DNA from: an uncultured Alphaproteobacteria bacterium
GTDB taxonomy: Bacteria; Pseudomonadota; Alphaproteobacteria; Rhizobiales; Ancalomicrobiaceae
Direction: 5' to 3'
Length of the DNA stretch: 64,000 bases
Assembly: GCA_937892955.1 (NCBI GenBank)
Contig: CALBKH010000026.1
Coordinates: 1-64,000 of the forward strand
Positions 56,314 through 64,000 of this stretch are shown here, piece after piece. Below the pieces are notes generated by a model, which was given only the letters and a program-made list of their open reading frames with translations, ran no database searches and was not told where the DNA came from. Each line of letters opens with the position of its first letter. Positions within the stretch are counted from its first letter, which is position 1. Both the position numbers and the translations under genes were made by a program.

Positions 56314-58659
56314 ATGAGACCGCACTTGGCCCGCCGCCCGAAGACCCCCGCCCCCACCCGTCCCGCGACCCGTCCGAAACTCGGCGACGCACTTCCATCC
56401 CGCGAAGAACTGCTCGCCTTTCTCGCCGAGAACCCCGGCGCCGCCGGCAAACGCGACATCGCCCGTGCCTTCGGCATCACCGGCGGCGCCAAGATCGCGC
56501 TGAAGCGGGTGCTGCGCGAGTTGCAGGCCGAGGGCGTGGTGGAGAAGCGGCGCAAGCACTTCACGCCGGCCGGGCAGCTCACCCACGTCTTCGTCGCCGA
56601 CGTCACCCGTCGCGACGCCGACGGCGAACTCCTCGCCACGCCCGACGAATGGGACGAGGACGATCACGGCCCGGCGCCCCTCGTGCTGGTGCTGCCCGAG
56701 CCGAAGGGCCGCCGCGCCGGTCCCGCTCGTCCCGCCGCCGGCATCGGCGACCGGCTGCTGCTGAAGCTGGTCGACGACTACGACGATCTGCCGGAGGGCA
56801 TCACCTACGCGGCGCGGATCCTGCGCGTCCTCGACAAGAAGCCGCCGGCGATGCTCGGCGTCGTCCGTCTGGTGCCCGGCGGCGCCCGCATCGTGCCGAT
56901 CGACAAGAAGGGCCGCGAGATCGAGGTTTCGACAGCCGACCTGAACGATGCGCAGGAGGACGACCTCGTCGCCCTCGATCTGATCCGCTCCGGCGGCCGT
57001 CTCGGCCTCGCTCGCGCCAAGGTGCGGTCCGTCGTCGGCTCGATGGCGTCGGAGCGCGCCGTCTCCGAGATCGCGCTGCACGTCCACAACATCCCGCACG
57101 TCTTCCCGACCGCGGTACTGGTCGAGGCCGAGAGCTGCACGCCGGCGCCGCAGGGGCGGCGCGAGGACTGGCGCGACCTGCCTCTCGTCACCATCGACCC
57201 GCCCGACGCCAAGGACCACGACGACGCGGTTCATGCGACCCCCGACACCGACCCGGAGAACCCCGGCGGCTTCGTCGTCACGGTGGCGATCGCCGACGTC
57301 GCCCACTACGTCCGGCCCGGGGCGGCGCTCGATCGCGAGGCGCTGCATCGCGGCAACTCGGTCTATTTCCCCGATCGCGTCGTGCCGATGCTGCCCGAGC
57401 GCATCTCCAACGACCTCTGTTCGCTGAGGGAGAGCGAGGTGCGCCCGTCGATGGCGGTGCGGATGATCTTCGGTGCCGACGGGCGCAAGAAGAGCCACAC
57501 CTTCCACCGCATCCTGATGCGCTCGGCGGCCAAGCTCTCCTATCAACAGGCGCAAGCGGCGATCGACGGCCGCCTCGACGGCAAGACCGAGACCCTGATC
57601 GACGGCGTGCTGAAGCCGTTGTGGGCGGCTTATGCGGTGTTGAAGCGCGGACGCGACAACCGCGAACCGCTGGAACTCGACCTGCCCGAGCGCAAGATCC
57701 TGCTTAAGCCCGACGGCACGGTCGACCGGGTGATCGTCCCCGAACGTCTCGACGCCCACAAGCTGATCGAGGAGTTCATGATCCAGGCGAACGTCGCCGC
57801 GGCGGAAACCCTCGAGAAGCACCGGGTGCCACTGGTCTACCGCATCCACGACGCCCCTTCCGAAGAGAAGGTGACGGCGCTGAAGGAGTTCCTCTCGACC
57901 CTCGACATCAAGCTCGCCTCGCGCGGCGGGCTCAAGCCGGCGATGTTCAACGCGATCCTCGCCAAGGTCGTCGACACGCCGAAGGCCGGCCTCGTCAACG
58001 AGGTGGTGCTGCGCTCGCAGGCGCAGGCCGAGTACAATCCGCAGAACATCGGCCATTTCGGACTGCATCTGAAGCGCTACGCCCACTTCACCTCGCCGAT
58101 CCGCCGCTATGCCGACCTGATCGTCCACCGAGCGCTGATCCGGGCGCTGGATCTCGGCCCCGACGGTCTGCCACCGCAGGTCGACGACAAGCTGGAGGCG
58201 ATCGGCGCCGAGATCTCGGCGGCCGAGCGCCGCGCCATGGCGGCGGAGCGCGACACCATCGACCGGCTCATCGCCCGCTGGCTGATGGACAAGATCGGCG
58301 CCACCTTCCGCGCCAAGATCTCGGGCGTCACCAAGTCGGGCCTGTTCGTCCGCCTCGACGAGAGCGGCGCCGACGGCTTCGTCCCGGCCGCCACCATCGG
58401 CGACGACTACTACGTCTACGATCAGGCGACCCACGCGATGATCGGCAGCCGCACCGGCGAGACCTGGCGGCTCGGCGACACCGTCGAGGTGAAGCTGGTC
58501 GAGGCCCAGCCCTTCGCCGGCGCGCTGCGCTTCGAATTGATGTCGGAAGGCACGATCGAGCGCGGCATGGGTCGCAAACGGATCGCCGCCGCGATGGCGC
58601 GCAACAAGGTGCGCGGCGGCCCGAGCCGGGGGCGCAAGGGCGCCCCGCGGCGGAACTGA
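56314..58659 (+). CDS. rnr: Ribonuclease R
   Basis: 781 residues from ATG 56314. An N-terminal winged-helix part (EELLAFLAENPGAAGKRDIARAFG) precedes cold-shock-type domains. The RNB catalytic centre is TIDPPDAKDHDDAVHA, and the Arg/Tyr-rich YAHFTSPIRRYADLIVHR is present. A C-terminal S1 domain and a basic tail (GGPSRGRKGAPRRN) complete it. It degrades structured RNA 3'-5', including in rRNA and tmRNA processing. Confidence 0.97.
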   Translation: MRPHLARRPKTPAPTRPATRPKLGDALPSREELLAFLAENPGAAGKRDIARAFGITGGAKIALKRVLRELQAEGVVEKRRKHFTPAGQLTHVFVADVTRRDADGELLATPDEWDEDDHGPAPLVLVLPEPKGRRAGPARPAAGIGDRLLLKLVDDYDDLPEGITYAARILRVLDKKPPAMLGVVRLVPGGARIVPIDKKGREIEVSTADLNDAQEDDLVALDLIRSGGRLGLARAKVRSVVGSMASERAVSEIALHVHNIPHVFPTAVLVEAESCTPAPQGRREDWRDLPLVTIDPPDAKDHDDAVHATPDTDPENPGGFVVTVAIADVAHYVRPGAALDREALHRGNSVYFPDRVVPMLPERISNDLCSLRESEVRPSMAVRMIFGADGRKKSHTFHRILMRSAAKLSYQQAQAAIDGRLDGKTETLIDGVLKPLWAAYAVLKRGRDNREPLELDLPERKILLKPDGTVDRVIVPERLDAHKLIEEFMIQANVAAAETLEKHRVPLVYRIHDAPSEEKVTALKEFLSTLDIKLASRGGLKPAMFNAILAKVVDTPKAGLVNEVVLRSQAQAEYNPQNIGHFGLHLKRYAHFTSPIRRYADLIVHRALIRALDLGPDGLPPQVDDKLEAIGAEISAAERRAMAAERDTIDRLIARWLMDKIGATFRAKISGVTKSGLFVRLDESGADGFVPAATIGDDYYVYDQATHAMIGSRTGETWRLGDTVEVKLVEAQPFAGALRFELMSEGTIERGMGRKRIAAAMARNKVRGGPSRGRKGAPRRN

Positions 58660-58728
58660 CGGCTCGGCGGATTTCCTCTCGAGGGATCCACCGTTTTCGA
58701 AACCGCTTCCGAAGTCGCTTGGACCATG

Positions 58729-58844
58729 AGCCGTCATCCCCGGCCGAAGCGAAGCGGAGGGGAAGGGGATCCAGCGGCTGTTCAGCGAGTCGAAGGGTCC
58801 CTGGATCCCCTTCCCTCGCCTTCGGCTCGCGGGGGATGACGGCT
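58729..58844. repeat. Dispersed palindromic repeat, copy 2
   Basis: A 116-bp element with the same ends and inner arms as the copy at 45624-45736 (AGCCGTCATCCCC at the left, complement at the right), differing mainly in the central loop. It fills much of the 389-bp gap between rnr and the GST gene. Confidence 0.85.
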
Positions 58845-59048
58845 GAAATCGAGGCGACGAAGTCGGTAGATCGGCGCTCCGGCGAATTGCTCGAAGGTCC
58901 CTCGTGGGAGACGGGACACCGGGGCGAGGTCCGGTTCGGCCCGATCGGCGCCGACGTTCGGCCAACCACGCAGGCCTGTGCTCCACCCTACGCGCTTGCA
59001 CGGATGTCCCACCTCGGCGAAGCTCGATGGCAACGAGAGGGAAACGCC

Positions 59049-59666
59049 ATGCTGAAGATCTGGGGCCGCGCCAATTCGGCCAACGTCAAGAAGGTGCTGT
59101 GGGTGGCCGAGGAGCTCGGCCTCGCCTACGAGCGGCTCGACGCCGGCGGTCCCTTCGGTGTGGTGACCACGCCCGAATACCGGGCGATGAACCCCAACGG
59201 CCTCGTGCCCGTGCTCCAGGACGGCGACCTCACCCTCTACGAATCGAACGTCATCGTCCGCTATCTCGCGGCGAAATACGGGGCGGAGACGCTGTGGATC
59301 GCCGATCCGGGCGAACGCGCCGTCGCCGAGATGTGGATGGACTGGAACCACGCCGTCGGCACCGTGATGCGCGACGCCATCTTCGGCCTGTTGCGCACCG
59401 CACCGGAGAATCGCGACCACGCGGCGATCCGCCGGAGCATCGAGGAAACCGCCCGTCTGGCGTCGATCGCCGATGCCGCGCTGGCGAACCATCCCTGGTT
59501 CTCGGGCGACGCGTTCGGCATCGGCGACGTGCCCTTCGGCTCCTACGCCCACGTCTGGCTCAATCTGCCGATCGAGCGTCCCGACCATCCCCATCTCGCC
59601 GAGTGGTACGCGCGATTGCTTCGTCGCCCCGCCTACGCCAAGGTGGTCGCCACACCGCTGACGTGA
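59049..59666 (+). CDS. Glutathione S-transferase family protein
   Basis: 205 residues from ATG 59049. The thioredoxin-like N-domain has WGRANSANVKKVLWVAEELGL and the cis-Pro/ESN motif GLVPVLQDGDLTLYESNVIVRYLAAKYG. The all-helical C-domain includes FGIGDVPFGSYAHVW (N-capping Asp region). The Ser/Asn near residues 8-11 rather than Tyr suggests a theta/beta-like subclass. The substrate is unknown. The next gene starts 31 bp later. Confidence 0.9.
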   Translation: MLKIWGRANSANVKKVLWVAEELGLAYERLDAGGPFGVVTTPEYRAMNPNGLVPVLQDGDLTLYESNVIVRYLAAKYGAETLWIADPGERAVAEMWMDWNHAVGTVMRDAIFGLLRTAPENRDHAAIRRSIEETARLASIADAALANHPWFSGDAFGIGDVPFGSYAHVWLNLPIERPDHPHLAEWYARLLRRPAYAKVVATPLT

Positions 59667-59697
59667 GGGGACGGCGGCGGATCGGAAGGAGCGCGAC

Positions 59698-60147
59698 GTG
59701 AAGGTCCAGTTCGAGGACGGCGGCAGCGGCGGCAAGCGCGAGCCGAAACGGGACGAGAGTCCGGCGCGGCCGCTCAAGCGCTCGATCGTTCGGGGCCTGC
59801 GCGGTCGCTGCCCGGTCTGCGGCACCGGCCATGTCTTCGACGGTTACCTCGCCGTCGCACCGGCCTGTAGCGTCTGCGGTGAAGAGTTGCACCACCACCG
59901 CGCCGACGACCTGCCGCCCTATCTCACCATCCTGATCGTCGGCCATCTGGTGGTGAGCGGGTTGCTCGTCACCGAGCGGATGTTCCGCCCGGAGATCTGG
60001 ATCCAGATGGCGGTCTGGCTGCCGATGACCGCCCTTCTCGCCCTCCTCCTCATCCGCCCGATCAAGGGCGGCGTCGTGGGCCTGCAATGGGCGCTCCGCA
60101 TGCACGGCTTCGGCCGGAAGATCGCGCGAACCGAAGGAACGACATGA
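59698..60147 (+). CDS. DUF983 membrane protein
   Basis: 149 residues from a GTG at 59698, with AAGGAG 6 nt before it. A zinc-ribbon-like set, RCPVCGTG and CSVCGEELHHHRADDLPPY, precedes two membrane helices (LTILIVGHLVVSGLLV and MAVWLPMTALLALLLI). DUF983 proteins are common in alphaproteobacteria near rnr and NUDIX genes; their function is unknown, with a proposed link to respiratory-complex biogenesis that I regard as unproven. The stop overlaps the next start (ATGA). Confidence 0.88.
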   Translation: MKVQFEDGGSGGKREPKRDESPARPLKRSIVRGLRGRCPVCGTGHVFDGYLAVAPACSVCGEELHHHRADDLPPYLTILIVGHLVVSGLLVTERMFRPEIWIQMAVWLPMTALLALLLIRPIKGGVVGLQWALRMHGFGRKIARTEGTT

Positions 60148-60932
60148 GATCCGTCGAAGCCATCCTCGAGGAACTGAACGCTCTCGATCGTTCCCACAAG
60201 GCTCCCTACTACCGCCCCCGCGACGCCGCCACGCTGCTCATCCTCGACCGCGCCGCCGGCGGGCCGATGCGGGTGCTGATGGGCCGTCGCCACATGCGCC
60301 ACAAATTCATGCCCGGCGCCTGGGTGTTCCCTGGCGGCCGCGTCGACCCGGCCGACAGCCGCACCGCGGCCGCCGACGATTACCATCCGCTCGAACTCGC
60401 CAAGCTGATGGTCGAGATGAAGGGGCCGAAGACCGCGGCCCGCGCCCGGGCGCTGGCCATCGCCGCCATCCGCGAGACCTACGAGGAGGCGGGCTTCTTC
60501 GTCGCCACCTCGGCCGGGGGAACCGCGTCGCGGCCCGCACCGGGCGCCGAGGTCGACCCGCACGACGCCTTCGCCACCTTCGCGGCGCGCGGCCTCGCTC
60601 CGGCGATCGGCCGCATCCGCTTCGTCGCCCGCGCCATCACCCCGCCGGGACGACCGCGCCGCTTCGACACGCGCTTCCTGGCGATCCCGGCGGATGCCGT
60701 CGCCGGACAGTTGGAGAGCGGCGTCGGCCCCTCGGGCGAACTCGAGGACGTCGCCTGGGTCAGCTTCGACGAGGCCCGCGCCCGCCCCGAGCTTCCCCCC
60801 ATCACCCGCGCCGTGCTCGACGAGCTGGAAAGCCGCCTCGCCGGCGATCCGAAGCTCGCCGCGGAAGGCCCGGTGCCGTTCTACCGCTGGCGCAACGACG
60901 CTTTCCTGCGCACCCTGATCGAGCCGGCGTGA
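60144..60932 (+). CDS. NUDIX hydrolase
   Basis: 262 residues from ATG 60144, overlapping the DUF983 stop. The start of the fold is FMPGAWVFPGGRVDPAD, and the catalytic helix has AAIRETYEEAGFF (RExxEE pattern), with a longer insertion than the minimal NUDIX box. This matches the larger RNase/CoA-pyrophosphatase-like group with an extra C-terminal helical part. The substrate is not predictable. It is coupled to DUF983 and followed by a LysE gene 4 bp later. Confidence 0.9.
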   Translation: MRSVEAILEELNALDRSHKAPYYRPRDAATLLILDRAAGGPMRVLMGRRHMRHKFMPGAWVFPGGRVDPADSRTAAADDYHPLELAKLMVEMKGPKTAARARALAIAAIRETYEEAGFFVATSAGGTASRPAPGAEVDPHDAFATFAARGLAPAIGRIRFVARAITPPGRPRRFDTRFLAIPADAVAGQLESGVGPSGELEDVAWVSFDEARARPELPPITRAVLDELESRLAGDPKLAAEGPVPFYRWRNDAFLRTLIEPA

Positions 60933-60936
60933 CGTC

Positions 60937-61554
60937 ATGGAGACGACGGCCCTGCTGGTCTTCGCCGGGGCGCTGTTCCTCAACGCCGGCTCGCCCGGGC
61001 CGTCGATCGCGGTACTGGTCAGCCAAGTGCTGACTCGCGGGGCGGCGACGGTCGTGCCCTTCGTCGCCGCCATGTGGATCGGCGAGGCGGCGTGGCTGGC
61101 CGCGGCGGTCGCGGGGCTCTCGGTCCTCGCCGAACAGCTGCACCATGTGTTCCTCGCGGTGAAATGGGCCGGCCTCGCCTATCTGGCGCTGCTCGCCTGG
61201 CGCATGTGGCACGCGCCGGTCGAACCGGATGCCATCGGCGCCACCGCGCCGCAGGGCTCGACCCTCGCCCGTTTCGCCTCCGGCATGGCGCTGACGCTCG
61301 GCAATCCGAAGATCATGGTCTTCTACGTGGCGCTGCTGCCGTCGCTGGTCGACGTGAAGGCGATCGGGCTCTCGGAGTGGGCGCTGCTCTCCGCCGTGCA
61401 GATCGCGGTGATGGCGGTGACCGATCTCGGCTGGATCGCGCTCGCCGCCCGCGTCCGCGGCCTCTTCCGCAGCCGACGCGCCCTGCGCTTCGTCCACCGT
61501 GGCTCGGCGCTGGCGATGGGCGGCGCCGCAGCGGTGATCGCGACACGGAGCTGA
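60937..61554 (+). CDS. LysE/RhtB-family amino acid exporter
   Basis: 205 residues from ATG 60937. Six helices; family motifs are FLNAGSPGPSIAVLVSQVLTRG at the start (PGP motif) and FASGMALTLGNPKIMVFYVALLPSLV (GNPK). Exporters of this type move amino acids or derivatives outward. The substrate is unknown. The gene starts 4 bp after the NUDIX gene and probably shares its operon. Confidence 0.92.
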   Translation: METTALLVFAGALFLNAGSPGPSIAVLVSQVLTRGAATVVPFVAAMWIGEAAWLAAAVAGLSVLAEQLHHVFLAVKWAGLAYLALLAWRMWHAPVEPDAIGATAPQGSTLARFASGMALTLGNPKIMVFYVALLPSLVDVKAIGLSEWALLSAVQIAVMAVTDLGWIALAARVRGLFRSRRALRFVHRGSALAMGGAAAVIATRS

Positions 61555-61640
61555 GGGCACTCGGCGTCAACCGACCGTCAACCACGCCGGGACCATGGTG
61601 CGGCACCGCCGCGATCGACGCGGCCCTGCCCGAGATCCCG

Positions 61641-62306
61641 ATGCACACCTTTCGACCCCTCCTCGCCGCACTCGCCCTCACCGCCCTCGCCGCCCTCACC
61701 ACGCCGGCGGCGGCGACCGATTTCCGCCTCGACAATGCCGTGGTCGTCGGCTCCGGCGACGAGATCGCCATCACCCGCCTGCCCCTGGTCACCGCCGGCG
61801 GCGCCATCGTCTACGTCGACGTCACCCTGGCGCTGACCGCCGGGAGCGGCACCACCCTGTCGCTCGTCCCCGGTTCGTTGAAGACGACGCGCTCGGTCAC
61901 GCTCGATGCCGGCGCCCTCACCCCCGGCCGCTACCGCGTCCACGGCGCTTCGCCGGTGCTGGTGATGCGGCTGATCGGTCCGACGCTCGGCGCCGGCAAT
62001 CGTCCGATGTGGTCACTGATCGGCGAGAGCGTCGGGCAGCAGATGAATTTCTACGCCGGGAACTTCGCCGGCCATCCGCTCCAGGCCCGCCTGCAGAAGG
62101 CCGGCATCACCTGGGCCGGACAGGCCTTCGGCTCGACCAGCCGCAACACCTCCTTCGACGGCTGGTACTTCGACGAGCGCCAACTGGTGGCGATCCAGCC
62201 CCTCGGCCGCGGGGTCGCGTTGACCTCGTGGTCCTACAAGGGGGTCGATTCGAAGGCCCCGCTGCGCACCGTGACGCTGCTGCCCTGCGACGCCGTCTGC
62301 AAGTGA
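61641..62306 (+). CDS. Secreted protein of unknown function
   Basis: 221 residues from ATG 61641. A signal peptide covers residues 1-24 (ALALTALAALTTPAAA). The mature chain is beta-rich with many Thr/Gly and ends TLLPCDAVCK with two Cys four residues apart. No family is recognised. It lies 86 bp after the LysE gene on the same strand. Confidence 0.7.
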   Translation: MHTFRPLLAALALTALAALTTPAAATDFRLDNAVVVGSGDEIAITRLPLVTAGGAIVYVDVTLALTAGSGTTLSLVPGSLKTTRSVTLDAGALTPGRYRVHGASPVLVMRLIGPTLGAGNRPMWSLIGESVGQQMNFYAGNFAGHPLQARLQKAGITWAGQAFGSTSRNTSFDGWYFDERQLVAIQPLGRGVALTSWSYKGVDSKAPLRTVTLLPCDAVCK

Positions 62307-62863
62307 TCCGAGCCCGGCCCGGCGGCGGCTCGCCGCCCTTCCATGCGGCTTCCCCCCTGCCCTTCCGGTCGGTCCGCGGCCAGTGGAACGAGTTCGACAT
62401 TCGAATCCCGCTGCCGGACGGCTCACGTTCGAATGTCGAATTCGAAAGGTCCACCAGAAATATGAGCTTGCCGGTGGTCCTCATGACTCCGACAATCACA
62501 CGACGAGGCTTCCGCGAGGGATGCGAACGTCGGAGTCGGACCACCAGTCTGCCGCTCGCCGGCGCGCCGGCGGTGATGGCGGGGTTCTTCGCCCTCCACC
62601 TCGTCGTCCTGGTCGCCCTCGGCCGGCGATCGCGGCTCTGACGAAATACTTATTACGGCGAGTTAACTGTCGGATTCGTCGAGCACATCGTAGAATTCTC
62701 ATGTTCCGAAAGGGATCGGCGACCGGACCGAGACGATCCGAAGAGCCCACCCCGATCGAAGGAAACCATCGCAGATCCGCCGAGAGCCGCTCGAGCGGCG
62801 GAAGGGAGATGATCCTTTCCGCGGAAGCGAGCGTGCGCCGGATCGAACCACGAGGAGGTCGTC
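62307..62863. promoter_or_regulatory. Gene-free region with a perfect 13-bp inverted repeat
   Basis: TTCGACATTCGAA (62393-62405) and TTCGAATGTCGAA (62428-62440) are exact reverse complements, 35 bp apart start to start. Frames over this stretch have no credible product. The repeat could be an operator or the end structure of the upstream gene; the EF-hand gene starts 420 bp further on. Confidence 0.5.
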
Positions 62864-63376
62864 ATGACCCGCAGATCCAAGCTCCTCACCACCGCATTCG
62901 TCGTCATGGCCGCCTTCGCGGTCGCGGCCGGCCCGACGCTGGCGCAGGGCTGGGGCGGAGGCCCCGGTTGGGGCATGGGCGGCGGCCAGGGCCGCGGCAT
63001 GGGCCGACCGGACGCGCCGTGGCGTGCCCGCTTCGCCCAGATCGACGAGAACGGCGACGGCGTCATCACCCGCGACGAGTTGAGGGCCCAGGCGACCGGC
63101 GTCTTCGGTGCCATGGACGTCGACGACGACGGCACCATCACCAAGGAAGAATACAAGGCCGTCCGCATGGGGCCGCAACGCGGCAACAATCCCGCCCGTC
63201 AGGCGATGATGCAGTCTCGCAAGCTCGCCCGCTTCGCCCCGATGGACACGAATCGTGACGGCAAGGTGAGCAAGGCCGAGTTCGTCGCCTACCACGGCGA
63301 CGTCATGTTCGGCCGCATGGACCGCAACGGCGACGGCAAGGTGACCCCGATCGAATTCCGGCGGCATGGCTGGTGA
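62864..63376 (+). CDS. Secreted EF-hand calcium-binding protein with four loops
   Basis: 170 residues from ATG 62864, with GAGGAGG upstream. The signal peptide ends near GPTLAQG; a Gly/Trp/Met-rich stretch (residues 29-50) follows. Four EF-hand loops are at 61-72 (DENGDGVITRDE), 85-96 (DVDDDGTITKEE), 128-139 (DTNRDGKVSKAE) and 153-164 (DRNGDGKVTPIE), all with suitable calcium ligands. A periplasmic calcium sensor or buffer is likely; the partner is unknown. Confidence 0.9.
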   Translation: MTRRSKLLTTAFVVMAAFAVAAGPTLAQGWGGGPGWGMGGGQGRGMGRPDAPWRARFAQIDENGDGVITRDELRAQATGVFGAMDVDDDGTITKEEYKAVRMGPQRGNNPARQAMMQSRKLARFAPMDTNRDGKVSKAEFVAYHGDVMFGRMDRNGDGKVTPIEFRRHGW

Positions 63377-63385
63377 AAGCAGCGA

Positions 63386-63426
63386 CGAAGAGCCCGGCGG
63401 CGTCCTTGACATCGCCGGGCTCTTCG
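63386..63426 (+). terminator. Strong hairpin after the EF-hand gene
   Basis: A perfect 14-bp stem (63386-63399 with 63413-63426) with a 13-nt loop, 10 nt after the stop. GTCAATTT follows, so the T-tract is short. A TTGACA hexamer in the loop (63406-63411) may serve rpmG. Confidence 0.65.
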
Positions 63427-63523
63427 GTCAATTTGCGCCCGACTTCGAGATCGAAGCGCGGCCCGTGTGGACCTCACGCGGGCCGTCGCGTTGTGAGCAG
63501 ATGAATTCCGGAAGGACCGCGCC

Positions 63524-63691
63524 ATGGCGAAGGCGACCACCATCAAGATCAAGCTCGTGTCGACCGCCGACACCGGCTACTTCTATGTGACCAAGAAGAA
63601 CTCCCGCACCATGACGGAGAAGTTCGCGGCCAAGAAGTACGACCCGATCGCGCGCAAGCACGTCGAGTTCAAGGAAGCCAAGATCAAGTGA
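63524..63691 (+). CDS. rpmG: Large-subunit ribosomal protein bL33
   Basis: 55 residues from ATG 63524, with GGAAGGA upstream. The sequence [25 protein letters not shown] and [18 protein letters not shown] is typical. There is no CxxC pair, so it is the zinc-free form. It is followed by a classic terminator. Confidence 0.97.
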   Translation: MAKATTIKIKLVSTADTGYFYVTKKNSRTMTEKFAAKKYDPIARKHVEFKEAKIK

Positions 63692-63722
63692 GGCCTGCCT
63701 CACGGTCGACGGATTTCCACCG

Positions 63723-63750
63723 AAAGCCGCCCACCCGGGCGGCTTTTTCG
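63723..63750 (+). terminator. Rho-independent terminator of rpmG
   Basis: AAAGCCGCCC pairs with GGGCGGCTTT around ACCC, followed by TTTTTC. Confidence 0.9.
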
Positions 63751-63845
63751 TTGCTCGCCGCCGATTCGTCTCCGAAAGTCCGATATGATCGCGATCGCCG
63801 TGGGTCTCGCTCCGGCCGACGCCCCGAACCAGGAAGTCACACCCG

Positions 63846-64000
63846 ATGCCCGACGCCCGCTCCGAAAACGGATTCCGCTCGCTCGTCCAACAGATCCAGG
63901 AGAACGACGCCGGGCCGGACGAGCGTCAGCGCCCGCAGCGCCGCCGCCCGACGATGCCGGCCGGCGGCCGTGAGACCGCGAAGGACGCGGTCGCGACCGC
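63846..64000 (+). CDS. Partial gene at the right edge, unknown product
   Basis: The ATG at 63846 opens a frame with no stop to the window end (51 codons). The start MPDARSENGFRSLVQQIQEN is followed by an Arg/Pro/Gln-rich segment. No family is recognised. No strong ribosome-binding site is seen, so the start is uncertain. Confidence 0.4.
   Translation, partial: MPDARSENGFRSLVQQIQENDAGPDERQRPQRRRPTMPAGGRETAKDAVAT

Overview
The window is high-GC (by eye well above 60 %) and densely coded, with many stop/start overlaps of the ATGA type. The housekeeping content points to an alphaproteobacterium, probably of the Hyphomicrobiales. The indicators are the accB-accC-aat-DUF2155-NDUFA12 block, a coenzyme-B12-dependent ribonucleotide reductase with NrdR boxes, a dihydroorotase-like partner of PyrB that lacks the metal ligands, Omp25/31-type barrel proteins, and topA close to rnr. 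The genus cannot be fixed from sequence inspection alone.

Layout. 1-8.4 kb: a Met/Gly/Ser-repeat secreted protein cut by the window edge, a small secreted protein, a phosphatase-kinase fusion downstream of a formate/nitrite/hydrosulfide channel, a HAD hydrolase, an SLC13-type permease with RCK_C domains and a duplicated outer-membrane barrel. 9.1 kb: tRNA-Ser(UGA). 9.6-30.7 kb: one continuous minus-strand block for lithotrophic sulfur oxidation, in transcription order dsrA-B-E-F-H-C-M-K-L-J-O-P-N, a second dsrC-like gene, sqr, a SulP transporter, soeA-B-C and tusA. 31.2-32.7 kb: a divergent TauD-type dioxygenase and two small unknown proteins. 32.9-40.1 kb: M48 protease, DsbA-like protein, accB, accC, aat, DUF2155, NDUFA12 and a response regulator. 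40.8-44.5 kb: nrdJ. 44.5-49.9 kb: small genes, plsY, pyrC-like, pyrB and a HicAB toxin-antitoxin pair. 49.9-64 kb: AidB-like dehydrogenase, topA, a diguanylate cyclase, rnr, GST, DUF983, NUDIX, LysE, an EF-hand protein, rpmG and a partial gene.

How the sulfur genes fit together. Sqr would oxidise sulfide at the membrane to (poly)sulfur. TusA and DsrEFH would relay persulfide sulfur to DsrC. DsrAB, with amidated siroheme made with DsrN and with DsrL as the NAD-linked electron partner, would oxidise it to sulfite. DsrMKJOP would recycle DsrC and pass electrons to the membrane. SoeABC would oxidise sulfite to sulfate in the cytoplasm, and SulP could move sulfate. No sox gene is visible in the window. 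The most notable details are a DsrC paralogue that keeps the inner cysteine but lacks the C-terminal one, hairpins placed just after the stop codons of dsrA, dsrB, dsrC and sqr, a dyad-rich divergent dsrA/tauD promoter region, and the unexplained dioxygenase unit beside the cluster.
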